DNA of 64,000 nt from Marivita sp. (GCF_022763305.1 NZ_JALEGT010000052.1:1-64000); one strand, 5' to 3'; positions 8,510-17,325 are shown, counted from the stretch's first letter. A program made the numbers and translations. The notes: generated from the sequence alone by a model not told the origin.

Positions 8510-9628
8510 ATGACACAGGATGCTCCGCTTGAAATCTTCCTGTCCGGCACGCCGGGCTTTGAACATCTGCTGCGCGACGAGGCCGCCGCACTTGGTTTTG
8601 CCGAGGCAACCGCCGTGCCCGGTGGCGTGACCTGCGCGGGTGGCTGGCCCGAGGTCTGGCGCGCCAACCTGATGCTTCGCGGGGCAGGGCGGGTGCTGGC
8701 GCGGGTGGCGCGGTTCCGGGCGATGCATCTGGCACAACTCGACAAACGCGCGCGCAAGGTCGATTGGGCGGGGCTGCTGCGCCCGGACATCCCCTACCGG
8801 GTCGAGGCAACCTGCCGGAAATCCCGCATCTACCATGCCGGTGCCGCCACCGAACGGGTCGAGACCGCCATCGCCGATGCGCTCGGGGTCAAACCCACCG
8901 AGAAGGCGGGCCTCACCATCCGTGTAAGGATCGAGGACGATCTTTGCGAGATCAGCCTTGATACGTCAGGCGAGGGGCTGCACAAGCGCGGCCACAAACA
9001 GGCCATCGGCAAGGCGCCGATGCGCGAAACGCTGGCCGCCCTGTTTCTGCGCGCCTGTGGTTACGATGGGTCCGAGCCGGTACTCGACCCGATGTGCGGC
9101 TCTGGCACCTTCGTGATCGAAGCTGCCGAAATGGCGCTTGGCCTTGCTCCCGGCCGTGCCCGGGCCTTCGGTTTCGAGGATTTGGCCAGTTTTGACGCCG
9201 CGGCCTGGACTGCCCTCAACGCGGACCTGCCAGCCCCCAACCCGACCGATCAGCGCTTTTACGGCTTCGACCGCGACGCTGGTGCCATCGCCAATGCCAC
9301 CGCCAACGCCGACCGGGCCGGGGTTGCGGAGGTTACCAGCTTCACCCATCAGGCCGTGGCTGACCTGACACCCCCCGATGGTCCACCGGGCCTCGTGATC
9401 GTCAACCCGCCCTATGGCGCGCGCATCGGCAATCGCAACCTGCTCTTCGCGCTTCACGGCAGTTTCGGGACGGTCATGAAAGAGCGCTTCAAGGGCTGGC
9501 GCGTCGGCATTGTCACCTCGGACAAGGGCCTTGCCCGCGCCACGGGTTTGAACTTCCGCAATGTCAGCGCGCCGATCCCGCATGGCGGTCTCAAGGTGCA
9601 GCTTTTTCAGACCGCTCCGTTGAAGTAG
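8510..9628 (+). CDS. THUMP-domain rRNA (guanine-N2) methyltransferase, RlmL/YpsC type
   Basis: This 372-residue protein has an N-terminal THUMP RNA-binding region (about 50-165) and a class I methyltransferase domain. The SAM-binding motif DPMCGSGTF is near residue 192 and the N-methylation motif NPPYG near 301. It corresponds to the N-terminal half of E. coli RlmL; the RlmK half of the E. coli fusion is missing, as in many bacteria with a stand-alone YpsC-like enzyme. It therefore probably methylates a guanine of 23S rRNA. It is convergent with the MoxR gene, and the double-palindrome repeat lies between the two stop codons. Confidence 0.9.
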   Translation: MTQDAPLEIFLSGTPGFEHLLRDEAAALGFAEATAVPGGVTCAGGWPEVWRANLMLRGAGRVLARVARFRAMHLAQLDKRARKVDWAGLLRPDIPYRVEATCRKSRIYHAGAATERVETAIADALGVKPTEKAGLTIRVRIEDDLCEISLDTSGEGLHKRGHKQAIGKAPMRETLAALFLRACGYDGSEPVLDPMCGSGTFVIEAAEMALGLAPGRARAFGFEDLASFDAAAWTALNADLPAPNPTDQRFYGFDRDAGAIANATANADRAGVAEVTSFTHQAVADLTPPDGPPGLVIVNPPYGARIGNRNLLFALHGSFGTVMKERFKGWRVGIVTSDKGLARATGLNFRNVSAPIPHGGLKVQLFQTAPLK

Positions 9629-9635
9629 GAGGCAA

Positions 9636-9680
9636 CCGTTTCCGTCGACGGAAACGGGCAGATGCGTCGACGCATCTGCC
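9636..9680. repeat. double-palindrome intergenic repeat, copy B
   Basis: A perfect 22-bp palindrome at 9636-9657 (core TTTCCGTCGACGGAAA) is followed by a perfect 24-bp palindrome at 9657-9680 (core GATGCGTCGACGCATC), with centres 22 bp apart. The element fills the 60-bp gap between the convergent methyltransferase (ends 9628) and MoxR (ends 9689) genes, the position of a bidirectional terminator. The flanking base pairs differ from copies A and C but keep the symmetry, which indicates selection on hairpin structure. Confidence 0.87.
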
Positions 9681-9688
9681 GCCCAACC

Positions 9689-10531
9689 CTACCGCCGTTC
9701 GCGGCGTGCCATGAAGGCCAGCCGTTCGAAGAGATGCACATCCTGCTCGTTCTTGAGCAGCGCCCCGTGCAGCTTGGGCAACGCGTTCACCCCGTCACGC
9801 TTCAGGTCCTCCGCCGTCATGTCCTCGGCCAGAAGCAGCTTCAGCCAGTCCAGCACTTCCGAAGTAGACGGTTTCTTCTTCAGCCCCGGCTGCTCGCGCA
9901 ACTCGTAGAACTGCGTGAGGGCGGTGGTCAGCAGCACCTCTTTCAGCCCCGGATGATGCACCTCGACGATGCGCCGCAGCGTGTCGGGGTCGGGAAAGCG
10001 GATGTAATGGAAGAAACACCGCCGCAGGAATGCGTCGGGGAGCTCTTTCTCGTTGTTCGAGGTGATGATCACGATGGGCCGCTGACGCGCACGCACCGTT
10101 TCGCCGGTCTCGTAGACATGGAACTCCATCTTGTCGAGCTCCTGCAGCAGATCGTTCGGGAATTCGATATCCGCCTTGTCGATCTCGTCGATCAAAAGAA
10201 CGACCTTCTCCTCCGCCTCGAACGCCTGCCAGAGCTTGCCCTTGCGGATGTAGTTGCGCACGTCATTGACCCGCTCGTCGCCCAGCTGGCTGTCGCGCAA
10301 GCGGCTTACCGCGTCGTATTCGTAAAGACCCTGCTGCGCCTTGGTGGTGGACTTGATGTTCCATTCGATCATCTTCAGGCCCAGCCCCGCCGCCACCTGC
10401 CGGGCCAGCTCGGTCTTGCCGGTTCCGGGTTCTCCCTTGACCAGAAGCGGCCGTTCCAGCGTTACGGCGGCGTTCACCGCGATGGTCAGATCGTCGGTCG
10501 CCACATAGCTGTCCGTGCCTTCAAATCTCAT
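9689..10531 (-). CDS. MoxR family AAA+ ATPase
   Basis: The 280-residue protein has a Walker A motif GEPGTGKT (33-40), Walker B VVLLIDEID (110-118), and a sensor 1 region IIITSNNEKELPDAFLRRC. This is the MoxR branch of AAA+ ATPases, which with VWA proteins act as chaperones for enzyme maturation or stress adaptation. The probable VWA partner is at 4914-6098 on the same strand, separated by a GNAT/DUF2927 unit and the opposite-strand methyltransferase. It is divergent from dksA, with about 135 bp for promoters. Confidence 0.9.
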   Translation of the reverse strand: MRFEGTDSYVATDDLTIAVNAAVTLERPLLVKGEPGTGKTELARQVAAGLGLKMIEWNIKSTTKAQQGLYEYDAVSRLRDSQLGDERVNDVRNYIRKGKLWQAFEAEEKVVLLIDEIDKADIEFPNDLLQELDKMEFHVYETGETVRARQRPIVIITSNNEKELPDAFLRRCFFHYIRFPDPDTLRRIVEVHHPGLKEVLLTTALTQFYELREQPGLKKKPSTSEVLDWLKLLLAEDMTAEDLKRDGVNALPKLHGALLKNEQDVHLFERLAFMARRERR

Positions 10532-10665
10532 GTCAGTCCTGCCTTTTCGTGTCTTTGTCCCAGCGCAAGGAAATCACCGTTTTGTGCTGCTATTCGGTAG
10601 TGACAACCCTTGGGCCTTCGGTTAAGTGCTGCGCCTAGGGGTGCCAGATATCTAAGGGAATTTCT

Positions 10666-11121
10666 ATGACAGATGCTGGCGTAGACAAGGGGACCAAGAT
10701 GAAAGCCGAAACTTTCCTGCCCGACGATTACCGACCCGCCGAGGATGAGCCCTTCATGAATGAACGCCAGCTGGAGTGGTTCCGCCGGGAACTGCTGGAA
10801 CAGCGCAGCGAGCTTCTGAGCGACAGCAAATCCACCATCGCGGGCCTGCAGGACGGAACGCGCAACATTCCGGACGTCGCAGACCGTGCCTCCGAAGAAA
10901 CCGACCGGGCGCTGGAACTGCGCATCCGCGATCGCCAGCGCAAGCTGGTGGCCAAGATCGACGCAGCACTTCGCCGCATCGACGAGGGCGAGTTCGGCTA
11001 TTGTCAGGCCACGGGCGAACCCATTTCGCTGAAGCGGCTGGTGGCACGTCCGACCACGACCCTGAGCCTCGAGGCGCAGGAACGCCACGAGCGGCGCGAA
11101 AAGGTGCACCGCGACGACTGA
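10666..11121 (+). CDS. dksA: RNA polymerase-binding transcription factor DksA
   Basis: The 151-residue protein has the E. coli DksA length and layout: a long coiled coil with the acidic tip motif DVADRAS (about 70-76) that enters the polymerase secondary channel, then a globular tail. With ppGpp, DksA adjusts rRNA and amino-acid promoter activity. Of the four zinc-finger cysteines only the first (C113) remains; the other positions are T116, S134 and A137, so zinc binding is unlikely. The start at 10666 has AAGGGA six bases upstream; an in-frame ATG at 10699 is an alternative start. Confidence 0.9.
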   Translation: MTDAGVDKGTKMKAETFLPDDYRPAEDEPFMNERQLEWFRRELLEQRSELLSDSKSTIAGLQDGTRNIPDVADRASEETDRALELRIRDRQRKLVAKIDAALRRIDEGEFGYCQATGEPISLKRLVARPTTTLSLEAQERHERREKVHRDD

Positions 11122-11193
11122 CGCGCAAGATGGGCACATGGACTTGGCGCGCCGGGGCACAGCTCTGGCGCGTTTGCTTTTGAGGGGTTGGGT

Positions 11194-12369
11194 GTGAATC
11201 TCGGCGAACTGGACATCACCGTGATCGGGGGCGGCATCGGCGGGCTGTCCTGCGCGCTGGCGCTGCGTCAGCGCGGCGCGCGGGTGACCGTGCTCGAACA
11301 GGCACAGGCCATCACCGAGGTGGGCGCGGGCATTCAGGTCTCGCCCAATGGACTGCGGGTGATCGAAGCGCTGGGGGTGGGGCCTGCCTTGGCGCAGCGT
11401 TCGGTGCAGGCGCGCGCAGTGTCGCTGCGCAATGGCAGCACCGGCGCCGAAGTGGCGCGCCTCGATCTCACCCGTCTGCCTGCGGATCAGCGCTATTTCT
11501 TCGTGCACCGGGCTGATCTTGTGGATCTGCTGTCTGCGGCGGCACGCGATCAGGGGGTCGCGGTGCGTCTTCTGCAGCGGGTCGATACGGTCATCCCCGG
11601 ACCTCGTCCGCGCGTCGTGCTGGCGACCGGCGATCACCGCGACACCGACCTCGTGATCGGGGCGGATGGCATTCATTCCGCAGTCCGCCCGGTTCTGAAC
11701 ACTGCGCAGAAGCCGTTCTTCACCGGACAGGTGGCGTGGCGCTGCATCGTGCCCAACAGCACCGGACACCCGCCCCACGCGAGGGTGCATATGGGACCGG
11801 GGCGGCACATGGTGACCTATCCGCTGCGCGACGGCGCGATGCTGAATGTGGTCGCGGTCGAAGAGCGCGCCGCATGGGCGGCGGAAAGCTGGTCGCAAAG
11901 GGATGACGCCGACAACCTGCGCAAGGCTTTCGCGGGTTTCGATGCGGAAGTGCATCAGATCCTGTCGCAGGCCGAAGCGCCCGGCGTCTGGGGGCTGTTC
12001 CGGCACCCCGTCGCTGCACATTGGCAGGGGCAGGGCCTTGCGCTTCTTGGGGACGCAGCGCACCCGACGCTGCCATTCCTGGCGCAGGGCGCCAATATGG
12101 CGATGGAGGACGCCTGGGTCCTTGCCGACGCACTTTCGCAAGCTGCCGACATGGGCACGGGCCTTGCCGCCTACCAGCAGCGCCGCAAGGCACGGGTCAC
12201 GCGGGTGATCGACGCGGCCAGCAAGAACGCCCGGAACTATCACCTGTCGCCGGGTCCGATCCGCTTTGCCGCCCATACCGCGCTGGGTCTGCTCAGCCGG
12301 GTCTCGCCGGGCCAGATGCTGGCCCGGTTCGACTGGCTCTACGGTCACGATGTGACCAAAGCCGCGTAA
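11194..12369 (+). CDS. FAD-dependent aromatic monooxygenase (salicylate/3-hydroxybenzoate hydroxylase-like)
   Basis: This flavoprotein (391 aa) belongs to group A monooxygenases, which hydroxylate aromatic rings using NAD(P)H and O2. The dinucleotide motif is VIGGGIGG (10-17), the DG motif is LVIGADGIHSAVR near 152, and the GD motif is LALLGDAAHPTLPF near 283. GTG at 11194 is chosen over TTG at 11188, because GAGGGG lies at 11182-11187, giving proper spacing only for the GTG. It follows dksA by about 70 bp. The substrate is not determinable; salicylate-like and ubiquinone-pathway-like alternatives exist. Confidence 0.85.
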   Translation: MNLGELDITVIGGGIGGLSCALALRQRGARVTVLEQAQAITEVGAGIQVSPNGLRVIEALGVGPALAQRSVQARAVSLRNGSTGAEVARLDLTRLPADQRYFFVHRADLVDLLSAAARDQGVAVRLLQRVDTVIPGPRPRVVLATGDHRDTDLVIGADGIHSAVRPVLNTAQKPFFTGQVAWRCIVPNSTGHPPHARVHMGPGRHMVTYPLRDGAMLNVVAVEERAAWAAESWSQRDDADNLRKAFAGFDAEVHQILSQAEAPGVWGLFRHPVAAHWQGQGLALLGDAAHPTLPFLAQGANMAMEDAWVLADALSQAADMGTGLAAYQQRRKARVTRVIDAASKNARNYHLSPGPIRFAAHTALGLLSRVSPGQMLARFDWLYGHDVTKAA

Positions 12370-12427
12370 GGGATGGTGGGACGTCGGGCCAGCGCAGCCC
12401 GATGTCCGTGTCTTCGCCCTCTGTGGC

Positions 12428-14392
12428 TTAGCCGAACAGGACAAACCCGTCGTCGATGAGGCTGGCAAAGCGGTCTACGGTCTCATCTGCCGTGGCAAAT
12501 CCCAGCGCGACATCCCCGCGATCAACCGCCCCCGAGTCGAGCGCGCCCTGCCAGAACGCAAAGCCTGCGTCATCCGCATCACGCCCCAGCGCCGACAGGT
12601 AGAGGAAATCGAGGAAATCCTGGGTGCTGTCGAGCGATGTATTGCTGGCGGTGAATTCTTCGGACGCCAGAATGAAATCGGCGACATTGCCAAGCCCGAA
12701 ATCCCCTGCGCCAAGCGCTGTCCAGAAGCTCAGACCGGCCACGTCGCTGTCCCGGCCCAGCAGGATTTCGTAGAACAGACCCACGGTCTGCACCGCGCCG
12801 CCGGTCTCGATCAGCAAGGTTTGGTCGTCAAAGCGGATTTCCTCGACACCCGAGATGTGCAGCGCCTTGCCCTCGTCCGGGGTGATCGCAAACCCCCCGT
12901 CGATGCGGCTGATCGCGACATCCTCGAACGCGGTGCCCGACGCGTCGATCACATCCGTGCCGCCATTGCCGGCAATGCGCGCGGCTGACGCGAAGTCGCT
13001 GACCTCGAATGTCTCGTCCGCGGCAGAGCCCAGACGCACGGCCACCTGTTCGATCGAGATCTGCGCCAATTGCGCACCCTCGCGGGTGAAGTCTGCGGCC
13101 ACCGGATCAATCGGTACGCCGAACGCGTTGGTGCCACCCAGAATGATCTGGTCGCCTTCGCCCTCCGGGTTGCCTTCAGAGCCATTGAAGCCGGGGTGCA
13201 GGGTGATCACGCCGCCTTCTGCTTCGCCGGTGTTGGGGGCGGTCTGGTTGATGAAGGCCGCATCCAGTTCGGTATTCACTTCGGTGCCCGCGTCATAGAC
13301 TTGGGTGCCGTCGAAGGTCAGAACCTGATCACCCACATAGTCGCCGTTTTCGTCAAACAGCGTGACGGGGTTCAGCGTGCCGATGAACGCATCGTTCGAC
13401 GGCAGCAGCATGGCAGCAAGGCTGATGAACGGGGTTGCCGTGCTGGCAAGGATCGTGGTGTTGGCGGTCTCACTCGTGGCAATCGGGCCGCGCGCGCCAA
13501 GGATCGCACCACCAAGCGCATCGGGATCGCCCGCGAACAGTTCTTCAGAAATCGCATCGAAACTGCCATCTTCGGCCAGTGCTTCCAGCCCCGCCGAGGC
13601 CGCTTCACCGCGATTGCCAAGGTCGAAACCTTCATCATGCAGACCGAACCAGAACGGCGTCAGGAAGGTGCCGCCTTCCGGCGATGTGTTGGTGACAGTC
13701 AGGCGCAGTTCGACCACTTCCTCGATGGTGACCGTCGCGATCTGCGCGCCGTCAATCGTGAAATCGGCGGCCACCGGATCAATCGGCACACCGAACGCGT
13801 TGGTGCCACCCAGAATGATCTGGTCGCCTTCGCCCTCCGGGTTGCCTTCAGAGCCGTTGAAACCCGGATGAAGGGTGATGACGCCGCCTTCGGTCTCGCC
13901 CATATTGGGGCCGGTCTGGTTGGTGAAGGCCGCGTCCAGTTCGGTGTTCACCTCGGTGCCCGCGTCGTAGACCTGGGTGCCATTGAAAGTCAGTGTCACG
14001 GGGCCAATGAAATCGCCATCTTCGCCAAAGAGCTCCACCGCATCCAACGTTCCGATAAAGGCGTCGTTCGACGGCAGCAGCATGGCGGCAAGGCTGATAT
14101 AGGGCAGGGATGCTCCATCCACGTCCAGAAGCGTGGTGGCGACTTCGCCGGTGGCAATCGGACCGGCATCGCCGAACACCGCCCCGCCCAAGGCTCCGGC
14201 ATCGGCGCCGGTCAGCTCTGCCGCGATGGCGTCAAAGCTGCCATCTTCGGCGAGGGCTTCCAGACCCGCCGAGGCCGCTTCGCCCGTGTTGCCCAGATCG
14301 AAGGATCCATTGTGCAGCCCGAACCAGAACGGGGTAAGAAACGTGCCGCCATCCGGCGAGGTATTGGTAACTATGATCCGAAGCATGGACAT
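12428..14392 (-). CDS. tandem Spondin-domain protein with DUF4214 C-terminus
   Basis: The 654-residue acidic protein has two tandem copies of a Spondin-N-like domain (about 2-228 and 229-455), each opening with VTNTSP(D/E)GGTFLTPFWFGLH. Next comes a segment with AGNGGTDVIDASG reminiscent of RTX proteins, and then a C-terminal DUF4214 region (about 540-650) with paired LGRD motifs. There is no Sec signal peptide. DUF4214 and the glycine/aspartate-rich part are typical of type I-secreted surface proteins, so export by a type I system is the best inference. No transporter genes are adjacent. Confidence 0.82.
   Translation of the reverse strand: MSMLRIIVTNTSPDGGTFLTPFWFGLHNGSFDLGNTGEAASAGLEALAEDGSFDAIAAELTGADAGALGGAVFGDAGPIATGEVATTLLDVDGASLPYISLAAMLLPSNDAFIGTLDAVELFGEDGDFIGPVTLTFNGTQVYDAGTEVNTELDAAFTNQTGPNMGETEGGVITLHPGFNGSEGNPEGEGDQIILGGTNAFGVPIDPVAADFTIDGAQIATVTIEEVVELRLTVTNTSPEGGTFLTPFWFGLHDEGFDLGNRGEAASAGLEALAEDGSFDAISEELFAGDPDALGGAILGARGPIATSETANTTILASTATPFISLAAMLLPSNDAFIGTLNPVTLFDENGDYVGDQVLTFDGTQVYDAGTEVNTELDAAFINQTAPNTGEAEGGVITLHPGFNGSEGNPEGEGDQIILGGTNAFGVPIDPVAADFTREGAQLAQISIEQVAVRLGSAADETFEVSDFASAARIAGNGGTDVIDASGTAFEDVAISRIDGGFAITPDEGKALHISGVEEIRFDDQTLLIETGGAVQTVGLFYEILLGRDSDVAGLSFWTALGAGDFGLGNVADFILASEEFTASNTSLDSTQDFLDFLYLSALGRDADDAGFAFWQGALDSGAVDRGDVALGFATADETVDRFASLIDDGFVLFG
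13027..14390 (-). repeat. internal tandem duplication, 672-bp period
   Basis: Inside the Spondin-domain gene the two domains repeat with a 672-bp (224-codon) period, measured from the matching GGATCAATCGG blocks at 13104 and 13776. Parts are almost identical at the DNA level, for example the stretches beginning at about 13122 and 13794, while other parts have diverged. This points to a recent duplication or ongoing gene conversion. Confidence 0.85.
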
Positions 14393-14762
14393 TCAAGAAA
14401 GCCTTTCGCGTTGAGTATGTGGTGAGGGCAGAAGCGCTCTGCCTGCGCCAGCGTTAGGTTCCGATTTCCGCTCCGCACAATTCAGGCTTTCTCACTTCGG
14501 AGTGACGCGCCCGTGAGACGATGACGTGGGGGCAATGCGGTGCAGCACCTTGTTTCAGGTGCGTTCCGGCGGGGGGACGGAGGCCGTTTGATTGAAACCA
14601 GTTGTCATCTGCGGATTTGCATGAAACGGGTGCGCCAACGGGCGTTGTAATGATCTGTCACGGGGCTGTGCTTCACGCGTTTGCGACCTACCACCATCGC
14701 AGGGGGAGACAGCGCTGCGCGGCGTGATAAGGTCCGACCCGAGCAAGCGAGGAGGTCATGGG
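14393..14762. other. 370-bp intergenic region between divergent genes
   Basis: This gap separates the minus-strand Spondin gene from the plus-strand xdhC gene and should contain both promoters. The only clear element is the ribosome binding site GGAGG at about 14750 for xdhC. I see no convincing coding frame, RNA gene or long inverted repeat. Confidence 0.5.
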
Positions 14763-15731
14763 ATGGAGCGGTTCGACAGATGTCCCGAAACGGCGCTCGA
14801 CTGGCATCGGTCGGGCAAGGGTGCGGTGCTGGCGACAGTGATCGAAACCTGGGGCAGCGCGCCACGGCGTGTCGGCTCGCAACTGGCGATCTCGGGCGAG
14901 GGCGAGATTGAAGGCTCGGTCTCGGGTGGCTGCGTCGAAGGTGCGGTTGTGGTCGAGGCGATGGATGCGCTGGCCGATGGCAAGCCGCGCGAGCTCGAGT
15001 TCGGGGTCAGCGATCAGGATGCCTTTGCCGTCGGTCTGGCCTGTGGCGGCACCGTCCGCGTGCTGGTGGAACCGGTGGGCGCGGTGTTGCCCGAGGACAT
15101 TCTTGACCAATTGGTAAAATATCGCGCCGCCCGCAAACCCGTGGCCTATGTCGTCGATCTGGACGCGGGCACCCGGCACCTGACCACCGACGGGCACGAT
15201 CACGCCTTCCGCATGGACCGGTCGGGCTTTGTGGAAGACAGCCGCACCTTCGTGGCGATCCACAACCCGCCATTGCGCCTCATCATCGTGGGGGCCGTCC
15301 ACATCGCACAGGCTTTGGTGCCGATGGCGCGGATTGCGGGCTATGACCCGACCCTGATCGACCCGCGCGAGGCGTTTGGCTCGGACAGCCGTTTTCCGGG
15401 CGAAACCATCCTGCATGACTGGCCGGATGAGGCGATCACCCAGCTTGGGCTCGATGCCCGCACCGCGCTGGTTCTGCTGACCCATGACCCGAAACTGGAC
15501 GACCCCGCGCTTGAACAGGCGCTGCGGGCCGAGTGTTTCTATATCGGCGCTTTGGGATCAACGCGGACCCATGCAAAGCGGGTGGACCGGCTGACGGCGT
15601 CCGGGTTCACGGAAGACGAGATCGCGAAGATCCACGGACCCATCGGCCTCGACATCGGGGCCTCGGGCCCTGCGGAAATCGCCGTGTCGATCCTTGCCGA
15701 GATGACCCGCGTGCTGCGGAAGGGCGCATGA
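14763..15731 (+). CDS. XdhC/CoxF family molybdenum-enzyme maturation protein
   Basis: The 322-residue protein has the N-terminal XdhC/CoxI domain (IETWGSAPRRVGSQLAI; SGGCVEGAVV) and the C-terminal Rossmann-like XdhC domain (RLIIVGAVHIAQAL; CFYIGALGSTRTHAKR). These proteins bind molybdenum cofactor and insert the sulfurated form into enzymes of the xanthine dehydrogenase family. The start at 14763 has GGAGG upstream; a nearby ATG at 14758 is out of frame. Its stop overlaps the next start as ATGA. No target molybdoenzyme is in the window. Confidence 0.9.
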   Translation: MERFDRCPETALDWHRSGKGAVLATVIETWGSAPRRVGSQLAISGEGEIEGSVSGGCVEGAVVVEAMDALADGKPRELEFGVSDQDAFAVGLACGGTVRVLVEPVGAVLPEDILDQLVKYRAARKPVAYVVDLDAGTRHLTTDGHDHAFRMDRSGFVEDSRTFVAIHNPPLRLIIVGAVHIAQALVPMARIAGYDPTLIDPREAFGSDSRFPGETILHDWPDEAITQLGLDARTALVLLTHDPKLDDPALEQALRAECFYIGALGSTRTHAKRVDRLTASGFTEDEIAKIHGPIGLDIGASGPAEIAVSILAEMTRVLRKGA

Positions 15732-16729
15732 GGTTCGGCGCGGTTCCCCTGTCCGAGGCCGAAGGCGCGATCCTTGCGCATTCGGTAGCGCTGCCCAAAG
15801 GGCGGCTGCGCAAGGGTGTGCTTCTTGACGCGGCGGCACTGGGCAAACTGGCGGCGGCAGGCGTACAGGAGGTTACGGTTGCGCGGCTCGACGCCGACGA
15901 CGTGCACGAGGACCGCGCAGCGGAGCGGCTGGCGCAGGCACTGGTGCCCGACCCCGCGTCCGTTCATCTGCGCGTCGCCCCGGCCAGCACAGGTCGGGTG
16001 AACATATATGCCACAAAAACCGGGGTCGCCCAGATCGACGCCGCCAAGATCAATGCGGTGAACGCCGTGCATCCGATGGTGACCGTGGCCACCGTTCCCG
16101 AATGGCACCGCATGGCGACACGCGGCATGGTGGCGACGGTCAAGATCATCTCCTACGCCGCGCCCGACGCGGCCGTGGCTGCAGCCTGCGCCGCCGGACA
16201 GGACGCTCTGGCGCTGCGCCCGGTCACGCGCAGCAAGGCGCTGCTGGTCCAGACGACAGTTGGCGGCCGTGACGACAGTGCCAAGGGCCAACGCGCCATG
16301 GGGCAGAGATTCGACCGGATGGGGGTCAGCCTTGGCCCCAAAACCGTGGTGCCCCACCAGACAGACGCCTTGCGCGCGGTTCTGGCCAAGGCGGTGACTG
16401 ACTACGACATCCTCTGTATTCTGACGGGTTCGGCGACATCGGACCTCTACGACGTTGCTCCCCAAGCCGTCCGCGCCGCCGGAGGGGAGGTGGTGCATTA
16501 TGGCATGCCTGTCGATCCGGGCAATCTGCTGTTCTGGGGGCATCTGGGCGACGTGCCGGTGATCGGCCTGCCGGGCTGTGCCAAGTCGCCCGCGTTGAAC
16601 GGTGCCGATTGGGTTTTGGAACGTCTGCTCTGCGATGTGCCCGTGCGCCCGTCGGACATCATGGGCATGGGCGTGGGGGGATTGCTCAAGGAACCGCCCT
16701 CACGACCGGTCCCGCGCGAGACCGCATGA
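15728..16729 (+). CDS. molybdopterin-binding protein, MoeA/CinA-like
   Basis: This 333-residue protein resembles molybdopterin-binding proteins that accompany XdhC/CoxF. The N-terminal part (PLSEAEGAILAHSVALPKGR) is MoeA-like, and the C-terminal part contains the MoCF-type segment ILCILTGSATSDLYDVAP and GMPVDPGNLLFWGHLGDVPV, like the GGtSxGxxD and PG(N/K) features of MoeA/MogA domains. It is translationally coupled to the XdhC gene (ATGA overlap), supporting a role in supplying cofactor. It ends at a hairpin shared with convergent infC. Confidence 0.82.
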   Translation: MRFGAVPLSEAEGAILAHSVALPKGRLRKGVLLDAAALGKLAAAGVQEVTVARLDADDVHEDRAAERLAQALVPDPASVHLRVAPASTGRVNIYATKTGVAQIDAAKINAVNAVHPMVTVATVPEWHRMATRGMVATVKIISYAAPDAAVAAACAAGQDALALRPVTRSKALLVQTTVGGRDDSAKGQRAMGQRFDRMGVSLGPKTVVPHQTDALRAVLAKAVTDYDILCILTGSATSDLYDVAPQAVRAAGGEVVHYGMPVDPGNLLFWGHLGDVPVIGLPGCAKSPALNGADWVLERLLCDVPVRPSDIMGMGVGGLLKEPPSRPVPRETA

Positions 16730-16753
16730 AAAAAGCGACCCGAAGGTCGCTTT
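16730..16753. terminator. bidirectional rho-independent terminator
   Basis: A perfect 9-bp stem (16732-16740 with 16745-16753, arms AAAGCGACC/GGTCGCTTT) closes a CGAA loop and is flanked by an A-run that reads as a U-tract on the minus strand. It sits between the convergent molybdopterin-binding and infC genes and should end infC transcripts best. Confidence 0.85.
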
Positions 16754-16779
16754 CACAATTTCCGAAAATGGGCAGACGG

Positions 16780-17325
16780 TTATTTCGGCAGCGGCCCGAT
16801 CATCATGACCATCTGACGGCCTTCCATCTTGGGCATGTTTTCGACCTTGCCGTGCTCCTTGGTGTCCTCGGCCACACGTTCCAGAAGCTCGCGCCCCAGG
16901 TTCTGGTGCGCCATCTCGCGGCCGCGGAACCGAAGGGTCACTTTCACCTTGTCGCCATTGTCGAGGAACTTGAACACGTTGCGCATCTTGACGTCATAGT
17001 CGTTCTTGTCCGTGTTCGGGCGGAACTTGACCTCTTTGATCTCGATGATCTTCTGCTTCTTGCGCGCCTCGGATTCGCGCTTCTGCTGTTCGTATTTGAA
17101 CTTGCCGAAATCCATGATCTTGACGACCGGCGGCGTGGCATTCGGAGAAATCTCGACAAGGTCCAACCCGGCCGCCTCGGCCAGCTCGAGGCCGCGTTCG
17201 GGTGTGACAACGCCGATGTTTTCGCCATCTGCGCCGATCAGGCGGATTTCAGGGGCCCGGATGCGTTCGTTGATGCGGGGTCCGGTCTCGCGCGTGGGGG
17301 GCGCGTTGTGAGGTCTGCGGGCTAT
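16780..17325 (-). CDS. infC: translation initiation factor IF-3
   Basis: The protein (181 aa if started at 17325) is IF-3, which binds the 30S subunit and proofreads initiation. The N-domain contains [20 protein letters not shown] and the linker is lysine-rich; the C-domain contains [20 protein letters not shown] and GRQMVMMIG. The likely start is ATA at 17323-17325: GGAG lies seven bases upstream and no ATG, GTG or TTG is available near that ribosome site. The first ordinary start, TTG at 17166, would remove 53 conserved N-terminal residues. Non-AUG infC starts (AUU in E. coli) are part of its autoregulation. Confidence 0.93.
   Translation of the reverse strand: MARRPHNAPPTRETGPRINERIRAPEIRLIGADGENIGVVTPERGLELAEAAGLDLVEISPNATPPVVKIMDFGKFKYEQQKRESEARKKQKIIEIKEVKFRPNTDKNDYDVKMRNVFKFLDNGDKVKVTLRFRGREMAHQNLGRELLERVAEDTKEHGKVENMPKMEGRQMVMMIGPLPK

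Noticed and set aside
10528-12468. 646-codon minus-strand frame over dksA and the monooxygenase
   Set aside because: Runs through two well-supported plus-strand genes and has no recognisable domain.
13070-14425. 451-codon plus-strand frame opposite the Spondin protein
   Set aside because: It inherits the repeats of the minus-strand gene, and its protein is basic and motif-free.
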